Positions 14,893-23,978 of a DNA stretch of 38,737 nucleotides are shown one piece after another. Source of the DNA: Photorhabdus heterorhabditis (GTDB taxonomy: Bacteria; Pseudomonadota; Gammaproteobacteria; Enterobacterales; Enterobacteriaceae); assembly GCF_018448905.1 (NCBI RefSeq), contig NZ_RCWA01000040.1, forward strand, positions 1 to 38,737, given 5' to 3'. Each line of letters starts with the position of its first letter. Position 1 is the stretch's first letter. The translations under genes and the position numbers were made by a program. Under the pieces are notes generated by a model. The model ran no database searches. It was not told the origin of the DNA and was given only the letters and a program-made list of their open reading frames with translations.

Positions 14893-16980
14893 TTACCACT
14901 GGTAACTGACCAATAGTTTGGCATTGCGGCCATCCTGCGGTATTCCCTGTGGTGAGTAGTATTCTTTATCAAAGGCGTTGCCTAGAACTGCCGTAGTGGT
15001 CACACCTTTTAACATTCCTTCGCCTTGATAACTGACATAAAAGTCATTAATCCCATAGCCGGCTTGTTGTTTGGGATCGTTACCTTTGTCGTCTTTGCCT
15101 TTGAAATCAGTATGATTTGTGAATTGACTTACCCAGCCTACAGAAAAACTGGTCTGTGCAATGGGGATATCCAATATGCTGGTAATAGTATCTGGGCTAA
15201 GGTTATTAAGAGAATAACCGCTCTTTTCATCTTTACCTTCAGTGCGGTTGTAAGCCAGTTCCCAGGAGAATAGATTGGATTCATAGTTCATAGAGATATC
15301 CCAACCCCAGATTTTGGCACTGGGTACATTAGTAGATGTTGTGTTCAGGTATATTGGATCACCTGATGGTAATTTAACTATCTCACCTGATTTTTTCTTA
15401 AGCGGGTTAATAAGCTCTAACTTAATATAATCTTTAGCTTTGGTATCAAAATAGCTGGCTTTGAATTTCAGTTCATCATTTTCTGCTAACAGGTTACCGA
15501 AACGTAGTCCAAAACCAGATTCCCATGTTGTGTTACTTTCTGGACGGAGATTAGGGTTAGGTATCCAGTCGTTATTCATTCCTGGACCCATTGGGTAGTG
15601 CCTAGAATCGTTATACATTTCTTTCATTGTCGGCGCTCGGAAAGCCTGAGCGTAAGAGGTAAATAGCATTGACCAATCAGTTGGTGTGATACTGATAGCA
15701 CCTTTGGAAGACCATTTATCTGCGCTAACATCCTTATATTTAGAATTGGTTCCTTTATAATTGTCGTAGCGAGTACCGGCGATAATAGATACTGGCAGGT
15801 CGCGTAAGGTTATTTCATCTTGTACCCAACCGGAATAAAAGCGGATATCGGCATCTGGGAAGCTATCTGTGTTGCCCCCAGGGGTTTGTTTCTGTTGGTA
15901 AGTTTCACCACCGTAAGTAAATTGATGCGCTAATGGGCTGTCTGTCCACAGGCGGGAGCGGTTTTCCAGTTTTACGCCATAGGTTTTCTGCTCGCGGCCT
16001 TCGAACCCTTTTTCTTTAGTGCGGACATCAATCGTGACATCTGAATAATAAAGATCAGCCTTGGCATTTAACCAGTCATATTCTGATGGATTTAACTGGT
16101 AGCTGAGTTGGGCATCACGCTGAGCTGTTGTTCGGTCAGCCCACGAGTTAGGCCGGTCATTTTTCCCGATGAGCGTTTGTGGATTTTTAGGTTGATTAGC
16201 TTCATTACGGTAATAGCGTAACTGGCTGCTTAGGGACTGGTTTTCATCAATTTTCCAACTACCTTTCGCTATTAGGTTACTGATAAATTCATCGTTATCA
16301 GCCGTCAAACCATTGCTATGGCGGATATTACCTGCATCACGCGTACTGAATGCAAATAAGCCATCCAGAGATTCTGTTTTGCCGAAAGTTGCACCGCCAA
16401 AACCCATGCTATGGTCACCGGTTGCACCGCGGGCAAAAACGCGGAATCCATGATCTTGACCTGTTTGCAGAAGATCTGCCGCATCTACAGTTTGATAAGC
16501 GATAACACCGCCTAAAGCACCACTGCCGTAGAGCAGAGCTGAAGGACCGCGTACAACTTCGACTTGTTTAATTAATGCTGGGTCCAGGAACGTACCATTA
16601 ATATGACCGGTATCTGTACCTTGACGGATACCATCAATCAATGTCAAAACGCCTTGTGGGCCATAACCACGCAGGCTAACATCTTGTCCGTTAGCACGGT
16701 TTGTACCAGCTATATTAATGCCGGGTATTTTTCTGATGAGATCGTTGGCATTACCAGCTGTCTGACTTTGTGCTGATTTATTATTTATCACTGTCACCAT
16801 CATGGGTGCTTCGAAACTATCCCTTTCATTACCCGTTGCATAAACCGTTATCACATCGTGGGATGATTTATCGCTTTCGGAATCGGGCGATTTTGTTGCT
16901 GCATAAACAGTCGGAATACTACTGATAATTGCCAGGCTTAGTACTGATAATTTAAGTGTTGATTTCGCAGATTGAGACAT
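14893..16980 (-). CDS. hmuR: TonB-dependent hemin receptor HmuR (HemR family)
   Basis: The outer-membrane heme receptor, 695 aa. The signal peptide covers residues 1-27 (ending TVYA) and a TonB box is at about 41-49 (HDVITVYAT). The plug domain includes ANDLIRKIPGINI, VSLRGYGPQGVLTLIDGIRQG and VEVVRGPSALLYGSGALGG. The 22-strand barrel carries the heme-receptor boxes FRAP (447-450) and NPNL (475-478), with His461 between them, the position of the essential heme-contacting histidine of Yersinia HemR; His126 in the plug matches its second histidine. The barrel ends in a typical aromatic residue (QW). First gene of hmuRSTUV, with a Fur-box-like site upstream. Confidence 0.95.
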   Translation of the reverse strand: MSQSAKSTLKLSVLSLAIISSIPTVYAATKSPDSESDKSSHDVITVYATGNERDSFEAPMMVTVINNKSAQSQTAGNANDLIRKIPGINIAGTNRANGQDVSLRGYGPQGVLTLIDGIRQGTDTGHINGTFLDPALIKQVEVVRGPSALLYGSGALGGVIAYQTVDAADLLQTGQDHGFRVFARGATGDHSMGFGGATFGKTESLDGLFAFSTRDAGNIRHSNGLTADNDEFISNLIAKGSWKIDENQSLSSQLRYYRNEANQPKNPQTLIGKNDRPNSWADRTTAQRDAQLSYQLNPSEYDWLNAKADLYYSDVTIDVRTKEKGFEGREQKTYGVKLENRSRLWTDSPLAHQFTYGGETYQQKQTPGGNTDSFPDADIRFYSGWVQDEITLRDLPVSIIAGTRYDNYKGTNSKYKDVSADKWSSKGAISITPTDWSMLFTSYAQAFRAPTMKEMYNDSRHYPMGPGMNNDWIPNPNLRPESNTTWESGFGLRFGNLLAENDELKFKASYFDTKAKDYIKLELINPLKKKSGEIVKLPSGDPIYLNTTSTNVPSAKIWGWDISMNYESNLFSWELAYNRTEGKDEKSGYSLNNLSPDTITSILDIPIAQTSFSVGWVSQFTNHTDFKGKDDKGNDPKQQAGYGINDFYVSYQGEGMLKGVTTTAVLGNAFDKEYYSPQGIPQDGRNAKLLVSYQW

Positions 16981-17160
16981 CAGACGAATCCCTATAATAA
17001 TATTTTGTGATTTATGGATATAGCTAGCTGCCCTGATACATGTTCTGGGGGCTGGCTGGGTTGTCTTTATATTTAGTTAATATTAGTTTATCGGTTTTAG
17101 TTTGGCGAAATTAGTGGAATTTTCAGTCATAGATCCGATTAGAGAATACTAACTATTATC

Positions 17161-17179
17161 ATATTGAGAATCATTATCG
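17161..17179 (-). promoter_or_regulatory. Fur-box-like site upstream of hmuR
   Basis: On the minus strand the site reads CGATAATGATTCTCAATAT, a good match to the Fur consensus GATAATGATAATCATTATC, with flanking GATAATAG nearby. It is 181 bp upstream of the hmuR start. Iron repression by Fur is the known mode for this operon in other enterics. Confidence 0.65.
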
Positions 17180-17258
17180 TTATATGGGGGGATGACTTCA
17201 AGTAATATTTTTAACGTTCAGGATCAATATATTAATGCAATTTATTAATGTATTGTCA

Positions 17259-17288
17259 GTTAGCCTTTTATAAATCAAAAAGGCTAAC
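17259..17288 (-). terminator. Hairpin at the 3' end of aroH
   Basis: GTTAGCCTTTT (17259-17269) and AAAAGGCTAAC (17278-17288) form a perfect 11-bp stem with an 8-nt loop, 13 bp after the aroH stop. The expected U tract is not outside the stem, so termination strength is uncertain. Confidence 0.55.
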
Positions 17289-17300
17289 TCAGGAAAAGAT

Positions 17301-18347
17301 TCAGAAGCGAGAATTCACTGCTTTGGCAAGAATTTCAATAAGTTGTTCTGTATCTTTCCAGCTCAGGCAAGGATCTGTGATAGATTGACCATAATTCAGT
17401 GGTTGTCCAGGAATGATTTTTTGAGAACCTTCAACCAGAAAGCTTTCAGCCATCACACCGACAATCGCCGTAGAGCCATTCTGGATCTGTTGACCTACCT
17501 CTTTTGCTACATCCAGTTGGCGTTTGTGTGTTTTTTGACAATTGCCATGGCTAAAATCGACGACTAAATGCTCCGGTAAATCAAATTCACGTAGTTGATC
17601 ACAAGTTGAGGCAATATCTCCGGCACTGTAATTGGGTTGTTTACCTCCACGCATAATGATATGACCGTGTGGATTGCCTTCGGTTTGATAGATAGTCATT
17701 TGACCATGCTTATCCGGTGATAAGAATGTATGACTGGCATTGGCTGCCCGGATGGCATCTATTGCGATACGAGTGTTACCATCAGTTCCGTTTTTAAAAC
17801 CAATCGGGCAGGAGAGTGCTGATGCCATTTCCCGGTGAATCTGACTTTCAGTTGTTCTGGCACCGATGGCTCCCCAGCTAATCAGATCAGCAATATATTG
17901 GCTGGTCACGATATCAAGAAATTCAGTTGCAGTGGGTAAACCCAACTCATTGACGTCAACCAATAATTTCCTGGCTAGGGTAATACCACGATTAACCTGA
18001 CAGGAGCCGTCGAGGTTTGGATCTGAAATAAGACCTTTCCAGCCCACGACTGTGCGTGGTTTCTCAAAATAAGTACGCATAACAATTTCTAGTCTATGCT
18101 GGTATTTTTCACGTAATGTATTCAGTCGATGAGCATAATCTAAAGCAGCATTAATATCATGAATAGAACAGGGACCGACGATAACCATAAGCCGTGGGTC
18201 ATTACCCGATAAAATGGCTTCAATACGTTTTCGTGACGTTGTCACATTATTGGCGATTTTTTCGGATACAGAAAATTGAATCGTAAGAGCTTGAGGTGTT
18301 ACCAGACTATCGACGTGATGAGTCCTTAAACCATCTGTTCTGGACAT
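17301..18347 (-). CDS. aroH: 3-deoxy-7-phosphoheptulonate synthase, Trp-type (AroH)
   Basis: The first enzyme of the shikimate pathway: PEP plus erythrose 4-phosphate gives DAHP. Starting at MSRTDGLRT (18347) gives 348 aa, the E. coli AroH length, with the same M-x-R-T-D N-terminus and a GAGAA ribosome-binding site. The frame is open 15 codons further up, to an ATG inside an ERIC repeat, which I regard as accidental. Conserved segments include VIVGPCSIHD, MRTYFEKPRTVVGWKGLI, GARTTESQIHREMASALS, GFKNGTDGN and HLVVDFSHGNCQK, containing the metal- and PEP-binding residues. AroH is the tryptophan-sensitive isozyme; I did not find a convincing TrpR operator. Linkage to ppsR/ppsA (PEP supply) is as in E. 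coli. Confidence 0.93.
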   Translation of the reverse strand: MSRTDGLRTHHVDSLVTPQALTIQFSVSEKIANNVTTSRKRIEAILSGNDPRLMVIVGPCSIHDINAALDYAHRLNTLREKYQHRLEIVMRTYFEKPRTVVGWKGLISDPNLDGSCQVNRGITLARKLLVDVNELGLPTATEFLDIVTSQYIADLISWGAIGARTTESQIHREMASALSCPIGFKNGTDGNTRIAIDAIRAANASHTFLSPDKHGQMTIYQTEGNPHGHIIMRGGKQPNYSAGDIASTCDQLREFDLPEHLVVDFSHGNCQKTHKRQLDVAKEVGQQIQNGSTAIVGVMAESFLVEGSQKIIPGQPLNYGQSITDPCLSWKDTEQLIEILAKAVNSRF

Positions 18348-18380
18348 ATATTTTCTCAATGTTTGTTTCACACTAGCGTT

Positions 18381-18507
18381 TATACTTTTCATCTTTCAAG
18401 CTGCTGCTTTGTTGGCTACGTTCACTTACCCCAGTCACATCGTTATCTATGCTCCTGAGGATGCGTTCATTTGCCGCCGCGCTGCAAATTGAAATCTATT
18501 GGGTATA
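18381..18507. repeat. ERIC element in the aroH leader
   Basis: A 127-bp copy in reverse orientation (CTTTCAAGCTGCTGCTTTG ... TTGAAATCTATTGGGTATA). It lies 34 bp upstream of the aroH start and must be transcribed in the aroH 5' leader if the promoter is upstream of it. Its left end supplies an in-frame ATG (18392) to aroH. Confidence 0.92.
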
Positions 18508-18538
18508 TATGGATAATTGAAATTACAATAAACGAAAA

Positions 18539-18570
18539 TGACTAAATCGAACAAACAATATAGTTAGTCA
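18539..18570. promoter_or_regulatory. Inverted repeat in the probable aroH promoter region
   Basis: TGACTAA (18539-18545) and TTAGTCA (18564-18570) flank an 18-nt spacer. On the minus strand a possible -35 TTGAAA and -10 TAACTA with 17-bp spacing overlap its upstream arm. It could be an operator or a leader hairpin. It does not match the TrpR consensus well. Confidence 0.35.
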
Positions 18571-18609
18571 TATGATAAGTTTTTTTCAATTATTCATATT
18601 GATATGTTC

Positions 18610-19473
18610 TTAAAACATTCGGCGTTTTAGCTTCATTATGTCAATTATTTTGGTCGAGATTTCTTCAACAGAATAATTGGTGGTATTAAGATAATTAATC
18701 TTATTCTTACGGAATAAAGCTTCAACTTCAGAAATTTCTATTCTACATTGCCTTAATGATGCATAACGGCTATTTTCTCGGCGTTCTTCCCTAATAGCGG
18801 CCAGTCGTTCAGGGCTTATAGTTAAACCGAATAACTTATGCTGAAATTGTTTTAATGTTGCAGGTAGTTGCAAATTATCCATATCGTCCGCAGTAAAAGG
18901 ATAATTTGCCGCCTGGATACCAAATTGCATGGCTAAATAGAGGCTGGTAGGGGTTTTTCCACAGCGAGATACGCCTAGTAGAATAACCTGCGCTTGGTCA
19001 AGATTGCGTAAAGAGATACCATCATCATGTGCCAGAGCATAATCAATAGCGGCTATGCGTGCATCATACTGGCTGAGATTCTGCTCCGTCAGACCATGGG
19101 TGCGGTTAAGTTCAGGTTTTGGTTCCAATCCGGTTTCTTTCTGTAATGGAGCGACTAGTGTTTGGACAATATCCTGACAAAATCCTTCACTACTGGTAAT
19201 AATATTTTTCACTCCAGAAGAGATAATAGAATAGAAAACTAAAGGTCTTATACGCGTATCTTGATATATTTGGTTTATTTGTTGCTTTATTTCTTTTGCG
19301 CGATCTTCACTTGCAACAAAAGGGAGCGTGTGTGAGGTTACTTTAATAGGAAATTGCGATAATACTGCATGACCCAATACTTCTGCGGTAATTGCTGTTC
19401 CATCGGAAATAAAGAAAACGGTGCGTTCAACATTGTTATTTTCTCCTGATATTTCTAGTCTGGATTTTGTCAT
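18610..19473 (-). CDS. ppsR: PEP synthase regulatory protein PpsR (kinase/pyrophosphorylase)
   Basis: A DUF299-family bifunctional enzyme that inactivates PEP synthase by ADP-dependent phosphorylation of the threonine next to its catalytic histidine, and reactivates it by phosphate-dependent dephosphorylation. It is 287 aa against 277 in E. coli, with nearly identical blocks: [23 protein letters not shown] (about 20-42), the P-loop-like GVSRCGKT (167-174), [15 protein letters not shown], and the C-terminal [22 protein letters not shown]. The extra residues are an N-terminal extension; a start at a later codon is possible but none has a clearly better site. Divergent from its target ppsA. Confidence 0.94.
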   Translation of the reverse strand: MTKSRLEISGENNNVERTVFFISDGTAITAEVLGHAVLSQFPIKVTSHTLPFVASEDRAKEIKQQINQIYQDTRIRPLVFYSIISSGVKNIITSSEGFCQDIVQTLVAPLQKETGLEPKPELNRTHGLTEQNLSQYDARIAAIDYALAHDDGISLRNLDQAQVILLGVSRCGKTPTSLYLAMQFGIQAANYPFTADDMDNLQLPATLKQFQHKLFGLTISPERLAAIREERRENSRYASLRQCRIEISEVEALFRKNKINYLNTTNYSVEEISTKIIDIMKLKRRMF

Positions 19474-19574
19474 GATATTTATAGTGGCCTTTTGTCTTTG
19501 TAAATTGTTCAGTTAAGCGAAGCTGGATATCGGTTTTTTACAGATTATACCTGCAAAAAAATAATATTGTTTGG

Positions 19575-19586
19575 TTGATCGATTCA
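19575..19586. promoter_or_regulatory. Cra (FruR)-like operator in the ppsR/ppsA divergent region
   Basis: TTGATCGATTCA matches the core TGAATCGATTCA of the Cra site at 10 of 12 positions. It is 104 bp upstream of the ppsA start. Cra activates ppsA in E. coli, so a site here is expected; the match itself is from reading the sequence. Confidence 0.5.
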
Positions 19587-19689
19587 CCTTTCTATGTGTG
19601 TCAAAACATTGTGTTAGTCTATTTACGACTGCTAAGTGCAGTACCCATTTTCCAACTTGTACCCCATGAATGTTAAAAGGATTGTTTTA

Positions 19690-22068
19690 ATGCCCAATAA
19701 TGACCTCACCCCGTGTAATGTGCTTTGGTATAACCAATTAGGTATGCATGATGTTGACCGGGTGGGTGGTAAAAACGCCTCCCTGGGAGAAATGATCACG
19801 AATCTGTCAGAATTGGGGGTTTCTGTCCCGAATGGTTTTGCTACGACAGCACGGGCATTTAATGATTTTCTGGAACAAAGCGGCGTCAATCAGCGTATTT
19901 ATAATTTACTGGATGAAACCGATGTTGATGATGTAAATCAACTGGTTAAAGCGGGGGCACAAATTCGCCAATGGGTGATAGATACGCCATTTACTCCGCA
20001 GTTGGAAAAAGATATCCAAGATGCTTATCAACAATTGTCCGACGGGGAGCCAGAAGCCTCTTTTGCTGTACGTTCTTCTGCAACTGCTGAAGATATGCCA
20101 GATGCTTCTTTTGCTGGTCAGCAGGAAACTTTTTTGAACGTACAAGGTATTGATGCTGTGATGATTGCTATTAAGCATGTATTTGCTTCATTGTTTAATG
20201 ATCGTGCCATTTCCTATCGTGTCCATCAGGGCTATGACCATCGAGGGGTTGCTCTGTCAGCGGGTATACAACGTATGGTTCGTTCTGATCTCGCCTCGTC
20301 TGGTGTGATGTTCACTATTGATACTGAATCAGGATTTGATCAGGTTGTATTTATTACCTCGGCTTACGGCTTGGGTGAAATGGTTGTTCAGGGGGCAGTA
20401 AACCCGGATGAATTCTATGTTCATAAGCCAACGCTGAATAAAGGTAAGCCAGCAATTGTTCGCCGCAATCTTGGCTCTAAAAAGCTGCATATGATCTACG
20501 CTGATAATAAAGAGCATGGTAAGCAAGTACGTATCGAAGATGTGCCAGAATCACAACGCAATCGTTTCTCTTTAACTGATGAAGAAGTCGAAATGCTGGC
20601 TCGTCAGGCGTTGTTGATTGAAAAACATTATGGTCGTCCAATGGATATTGAATGGGCCAAAGATGGTCATAATGGCAAGTTATACATTGTTCAGGCTCGC
20701 CCTGAGACTGTCCGCTCAAACCAGCAGGTTATGGAACGTTACCAACTGAATGAACGAGGTCAGGTATTAGTGGAAGGACGTGCCATAGGTCATCGTATTG
20801 GTTCAGGTATAGTAAAAGTTATCCATAACTTAAATGAAATGGAGCGTATCCAACCGGGTGATGTTTTAGTCACTGATATGACTGATCCGGATTGGGAACC
20901 TATTATGAAAAAGGCGGCTGCAATTGTAACTAATCGTGGTGGCCGCACCTGCCACGCGGCAATTATTGCTCGCGAGTTGGGAATACCGGCAGTTGTTGGA
21001 TGTGGTGATGCAACAGAACGTTTGAAAGAAAATCAGCAGGTGACGGTTTCCTGTGCGGAAGGTGATACCGGTTTTGTTTATCAGAATCAATTGGATTTCA
21101 CGGTGCAAAGCTCTCAGGTAGATCAATTACCTGAGCTTGATGTGAAAATTATGTTGAACGTTGGTAACCCAGACCGTGCATTTGATTTTGCCCGTTTACC
21201 GAATGAAGGTGTAGGTCTTGCTCGTTTGGAGTTTATTATTAACCGGATGATTGGTGTTCATCCCCGCGCATTATTGGAATTTGATCAGCAAACCCCGGAA
21301 TTACAGCAAGAGATAAAATCTCTGATGGCGGGTTATGACAATCCGGTTGAATTTTATGTTGGGCGCCTGACTGAAGGGATCGCTACTCTGGCGGCTGCAT
21401 TTTGGCCGAAACGGGTTATTGTTCGTCTGTCTGACTTTAAATCCAATGAATATGCTAACTTGGTTGGTGGCGACATTTATGAACCTGATGAAGAGAATCC
21501 TATGCTGGGGTTCCGTGGCGCGGGACGTTATGTTTCTGACAATTTCCGTAATTGTTTTGCATTAGAATGTGAAGCGGTTAAACGTGTACGTAATGATATG
21601 GGGCTGACAAACGTTGAAATTATGATCCCATTTGTGCGTACTGTCGCTCAGGCTGAAGCTGTTGTTACTGAGCTGGCATTGCAAGGATTAAGGCGTGGTG
21701 AAAATGGATTGAAAGTCATTATGATGTGCGAGATCCCGTCCAACGCAATTCTGGCAGAACAGTTCCTTGAACACTTTGATGGTTTCTCTATTGGTTCTAA
21801 CGATATGACTCAACTTACTCTTGGCTTAGACCGGGATTCCGGTGTGGTATCTGAACTATTTGATGAACGTAATGATGCGGTTAAGGCTATGCTTTCGTTA
21901 GCTATTCAGGCGGCCAAGCGTCAAAACAAATATGTGGGAATTTGTGGTCAAGGGCCTTCAGACCATCAGGACTTTGCGCACTGGTTGATGAAAGAGGGGA
22001 TTGATAGCTTGTCATTAAATCCAGATACTGTTGTAAAAACTTGGTTAGGATTAGCTAAAGAGAGTTAA
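19690..22068 (+). CDS. ppsA: Phosphoenolpyruvate synthase PpsA
   Basis: Converts pyruvate, ATP and water to PEP, AMP and phosphate in gluconeogenesis. Starting at MPNNDL (19690, with AAAGGA upstream) gives 792 aa, the E. coli length; an 18-codon upstream extension is open but lacks a better site. The N-terminal ATP-grasp domain has [23 protein letters not shown] (about 125-147). The phosphohistidine domain has [20 protein letters not shown], with catalytic His422 and the PpsR-target Thr420. The C-terminal PEP/pyruvate TIM barrel has [33 protein letters not shown] and the CGQGPSDH catalytic-cysteine loop. Its regulator ppsR is divergent and adjacent. Confidence 0.96.
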   Translation: MPNNDLTPCNVLWYNQLGMHDVDRVGGKNASLGEMITNLSELGVSVPNGFATTARAFNDFLEQSGVNQRIYNLLDETDVDDVNQLVKAGAQIRQWVIDTPFTPQLEKDIQDAYQQLSDGEPEASFAVRSSATAEDMPDASFAGQQETFLNVQGIDAVMIAIKHVFASLFNDRAISYRVHQGYDHRGVALSAGIQRMVRSDLASSGVMFTIDTESGFDQVVFITSAYGLGEMVVQGAVNPDEFYVHKPTLNKGKPAIVRRNLGSKKLHMIYADNKEHGKQVRIEDVPESQRNRFSLTDEEVEMLARQALLIEKHYGRPMDIEWAKDGHNGKLYIVQARPETVRSNQQVMERYQLNERGQVLVEGRAIGHRIGSGIVKVIHNLNEMERIQPGDVLVTDMTDPDWEPIMKKAAAIVTNRGGRTCHAAIIARELGIPAVVGCGDATERLKENQQVTVSCAEGDTGFVYQNQLDFTVQSSQVDQLPELDVKIMLNVGNPDRAFDFARLPNEGVGLARLEFIINRMIGVHPRALLEFDQQTPELQQEIKSLMAGYDNPVEFYVGRLTEGIATLAAAFWPKRVIVRLSDFKSNEYANLVGGDIYEPDEENPMLGFRGAGRYVSDNFRNCFALECEAVKRVRNDMGLTNVEIMIPFVRTVAQAEAVVTELALQGLRRGENGLKVIMMCEIPSNAILAEQFLEHFDGFSIGSNDMTQLTLGLDRDSGVVSELFDERNDAVKAMLSLAIQAAKRQNKYVGICGQGPSDHQDFAHWLMKEGIDSLSLNPDTVVKTWLGLAKES

Positions 22069-22095
22069 CTGCGAATAATACACAGTTGAGTTTGG

Positions 22096-22125
22096 AAGCC
22101 CGTCAAAATAATGGCGGGTTTCTTT
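22096..22125 (+). terminator. ppsA terminator
   Basis: AAGCCCGTC (22096-22104) pairs with GGCGGGTTT (22113-22121), followed by CTTT, 28 bp after the ppsA stop. The stem contains a wobble pair. Confidence 0.75.
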
Positions 22126-22174
22126 AATGGTTAGAGCAACGGATGACATTATTTTGGCGAAGGACGAAAATAGT

Positions 22175-22280
22175 AAAAAAAAGCCTATCGTGGGCTCGAT
22201 AGGCAAAGACTACACACAGCAATATAAGCGTTCCTAATTACTAGAACCATCAAAAGGAGAAATAAACGTCTCGTTCATAG
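22175..22280 (-). ncRNA. rprA: RprA regulatory small RNA
   Basis: On the minus strand the segment TTGCTGTGTGTAGTCTTTGC followed by a terminator stem (GCCTATCG, loop, CGATAGGC, then a T8 run) matches the conserved 3' half of E. coli RprA almost base for base. The E. coli stem is GCCCATC/GATGGGC. The location also matches: in E. coli rprA is the neighbour of ydiK. RprA is an Hfq-dependent RNA of about 105 nt that activates rpoS translation and is induced by the Rcs envelope-stress system. The 5' end given is estimated from the E. coli length; the 5' half is diverged and I could not fix the start. Confidence 0.85.
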
Positions 22281-22456
22281 CCCGTCCATACTAATTTAAT
22301 TGAATAGTTTATTCATTAAGAATAGTCCTAATTTGCGTATTATTTATGGGAAAAAATGGCGTTATTTAACCTTTTTTTAACATTTATTTGACAATATTTA
22401 TGTTTAATAAACGCGTATTTCAGATGAATGATTAGATATATCTGTATAAAGCTATA

Positions 22457-22490
22457 ATTTAGCGAAAGCGTTAATCCTCTTTCGCTAAAT
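22457..22490 (-). terminator. Hairpin after ydiK
   Basis: ATTTAGCGAAAG (22457-22468) and CTTTCGCTAAAT (22479-22490) are a perfect 12-bp inverted repeat with a 10-nt loop, 25 bp beyond the ydiK stop. There is no long U tract. It separates ydiK from rprA. Confidence 0.6.
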
Positions 22491-22515
22491 GTGGCAAAAT
22501 TAATTGTCGGAAAAA

Positions 22516-23625
22516 TTATTCTGAGAATTTTTTTTCCAGATATTTTTCAGTTTCAGTCAAATCATTTTTAGGTTCTGGGATTTCATTCATCCATGCAATT
22601 AATAAACGATAGGCAACGGCCAACACAACGGGTCCGATAAATAGACCGATCATACCGAATGAGAGTATTCCGCCAATAACACCGGTTAATATCAGGGCCA
22701 TAGGCAAATCGGCGCCCAGACGGATTAAAAATGGACGAAGAAATCCATCCATTGTTGTGACTACACAGCTCCAGACCAATAGCGCGGTGCCCCAAGCTGT
22801 ATCACCTGTCCAGTAAAGCCAGGCAACAGCAGGAACTAAAATCAGCAATGGACCGATCTGGGCAACACAACAGACAAACATAAGTACTGTCAGCAATGTA
22901 GCATAAGGAATACCCGCAACAGCTAAGCCGATACCACCGATAATAGCTTGAACCAGAGCAGTAACGACCACACCAAGCGCTACAGCACGGATAGACTGTG
23001 CTGCCAACAAGATAGCGGCATCTCCACGTTTATCTGCCAGGCGAACGGCAAAATGGCGAATACTCATCGTTACTTGCTCACCTTTCAAATATAGCAGCAC
23101 ACTGAATAGCACCATTAAAGCAAGATGAAAAACGAAGCGTCCGGCATTTGCCGCTTGAGTAAAGAACCAGGTTGCAGCCTCTCCGACATAGGGCTGGACT
23201 CTGGCAATCAGAACATTTCCACCATCAGTAATCAGTGAGTTCCAGCCACTGTACAGCTTATCGCCAACTAAAGGGATGTTATTCAGCCAGGTCATGGCCG
23301 GCATTTGGAAATTAGCAGGGGATTTAGCCCACTGAATTAATGGTGCGCTGTTTTCCAACAAGCTACTGACCAGCAATGCGATAGGGATCACAAATAACAA
23401 GATTAGCAATAATGTCATAATGGTGACAGCAAGCCAGCGTTTACCCCATAAGCCATTTTGTAGTTTTTCCAGTAAAGGCCAAGTGGCGATAACAACCATT
23501 CCTGCCCAGACAAAACCAAGGATAAACGGTTTCATCACCCAGAAACTGGTAACGATTAAGAGTGAAAGAAAGATTAAGGTAAACAATAACTTTGGTAGAT
23601 CATAGTGCGATTGTGATTTGTCCAT
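22516..23625 (-). CDS. ydiK: AI-2E family inner-membrane protein YdiK
   Basis: 369 aa, with high similarity to E. coli YdiK (370 aa) throughout. Examples are PFILGFVWAGMVVIATWPLL (about 30-50), AAQSIRAVALGVVVTALVQAIIGGIGLAVAGIPYATLLTVLMF in the central conserved core, and GVIGGILSFGMIGLFIGPVVLAVAYRLL near the C-terminus. There are about eight membrane helices. The AI-2E/UPF0118 family comprises putative exporters and transporters of varied or unknown substrate; YdiK itself has no firm function. Flanked by rprA and divergent from ydiJ, as in E. coli. Confidence 0.93.
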   Translation of the reverse strand: MDKSQSHYDLPKLLFTLIFLSLLIVTSFWVMKPFILGFVWAGMVVIATWPLLEKLQNGLWGKRWLAVTIMTLLLILLFVIPIALLVSSLLENSAPLIQWAKSPANFQMPAMTWLNNIPLVGDKLYSGWNSLITDGGNVLIARVQPYVGEAATWFFTQAANAGRFVFHLALMVLFSVLLYLKGEQVTMSIRHFAVRLADKRGDAAILLAAQSIRAVALGVVVTALVQAIIGGIGLAVAGIPYATLLTVLMFVCCVAQIGPLLILVPAVAWLYWTGDTAWGTALLVWSCVVTTMDGFLRPFLIRLGADLPMALILTGVIGGILSFGMIGLFIGPVVLAVAYRLLIAWMNEIPEPKNDLTETEKYLEKKFSE

Positions 23626-23978
23626 AAGTTAATTTCTCTAAACGATTCAGTGGCGATAAAGATAATGAATAAATAAGATGTTATCTATACCTGTTATCTT
23701 TCAGGTTGCCTCTTTGTTGGCGGCACTCACTCACCCCAGTCACAAAGTTCGTTGTGCTTCCGGGGATTCGCTCCCTTGCCATCGCGATGCATCTTGAAAT
23801 CCATAGGGTATATAGGTTACTCAAAATAGGTGAATATTATGATAAGGTAAACGCTTGCCTTCTCAGATAAGTGAGTTAACTGTGATTAATCGTTAAGGCT
23901 GACTAAGGCATCGAACTCAAAGAAGGGTAGTATAAATAAAGCAATGTGGACACTCATTTTACAAGGATCAAAACGATA
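23626..23978. other. Divergent ydiK/ydiJ promoter region
   Basis: A 353-bp spacer with an ERIC at 23686-23812. The remainder (23813-23978) is presumed to carry the ydiJ promoter. I see no gene and no recognisable operator. Confidence 0.5.
23686..23812. repeat. ERIC element, 127 bp
   Basis: A full-length copy in reverse orientation, from TATACCTGTTATCTTTCAGG to CTTGAAATCCATAGGGTATA. It lies in the ydiK/ydiJ divergent spacer. Confidence 0.93.

Larger units (their letters stand above)
16981..17300. other. Promoter region of the heme operon and aroH terminator
   Basis: A 320-bp spacer. It holds the Fur-box-like site for hmuR (17161-17179) and the hairpin after aroH (17259-17288). I looked for a small HemP/HmuP-type gene here, which precedes hmuR in some enterics, and found none. 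Confidence 0.6.

Noticed and set aside
16981-17300. A small hemP/hmuP gene upstream of hmuR
   Set aside because: No frame with the expected size and conserved C-terminal motif on the minus strand.
18520-18610. TrpR operator upstream of aroH
   Set aside because: Only partial ACTAACTA-type similarity; the palindromic CTAGTTAACTAG core is absent.
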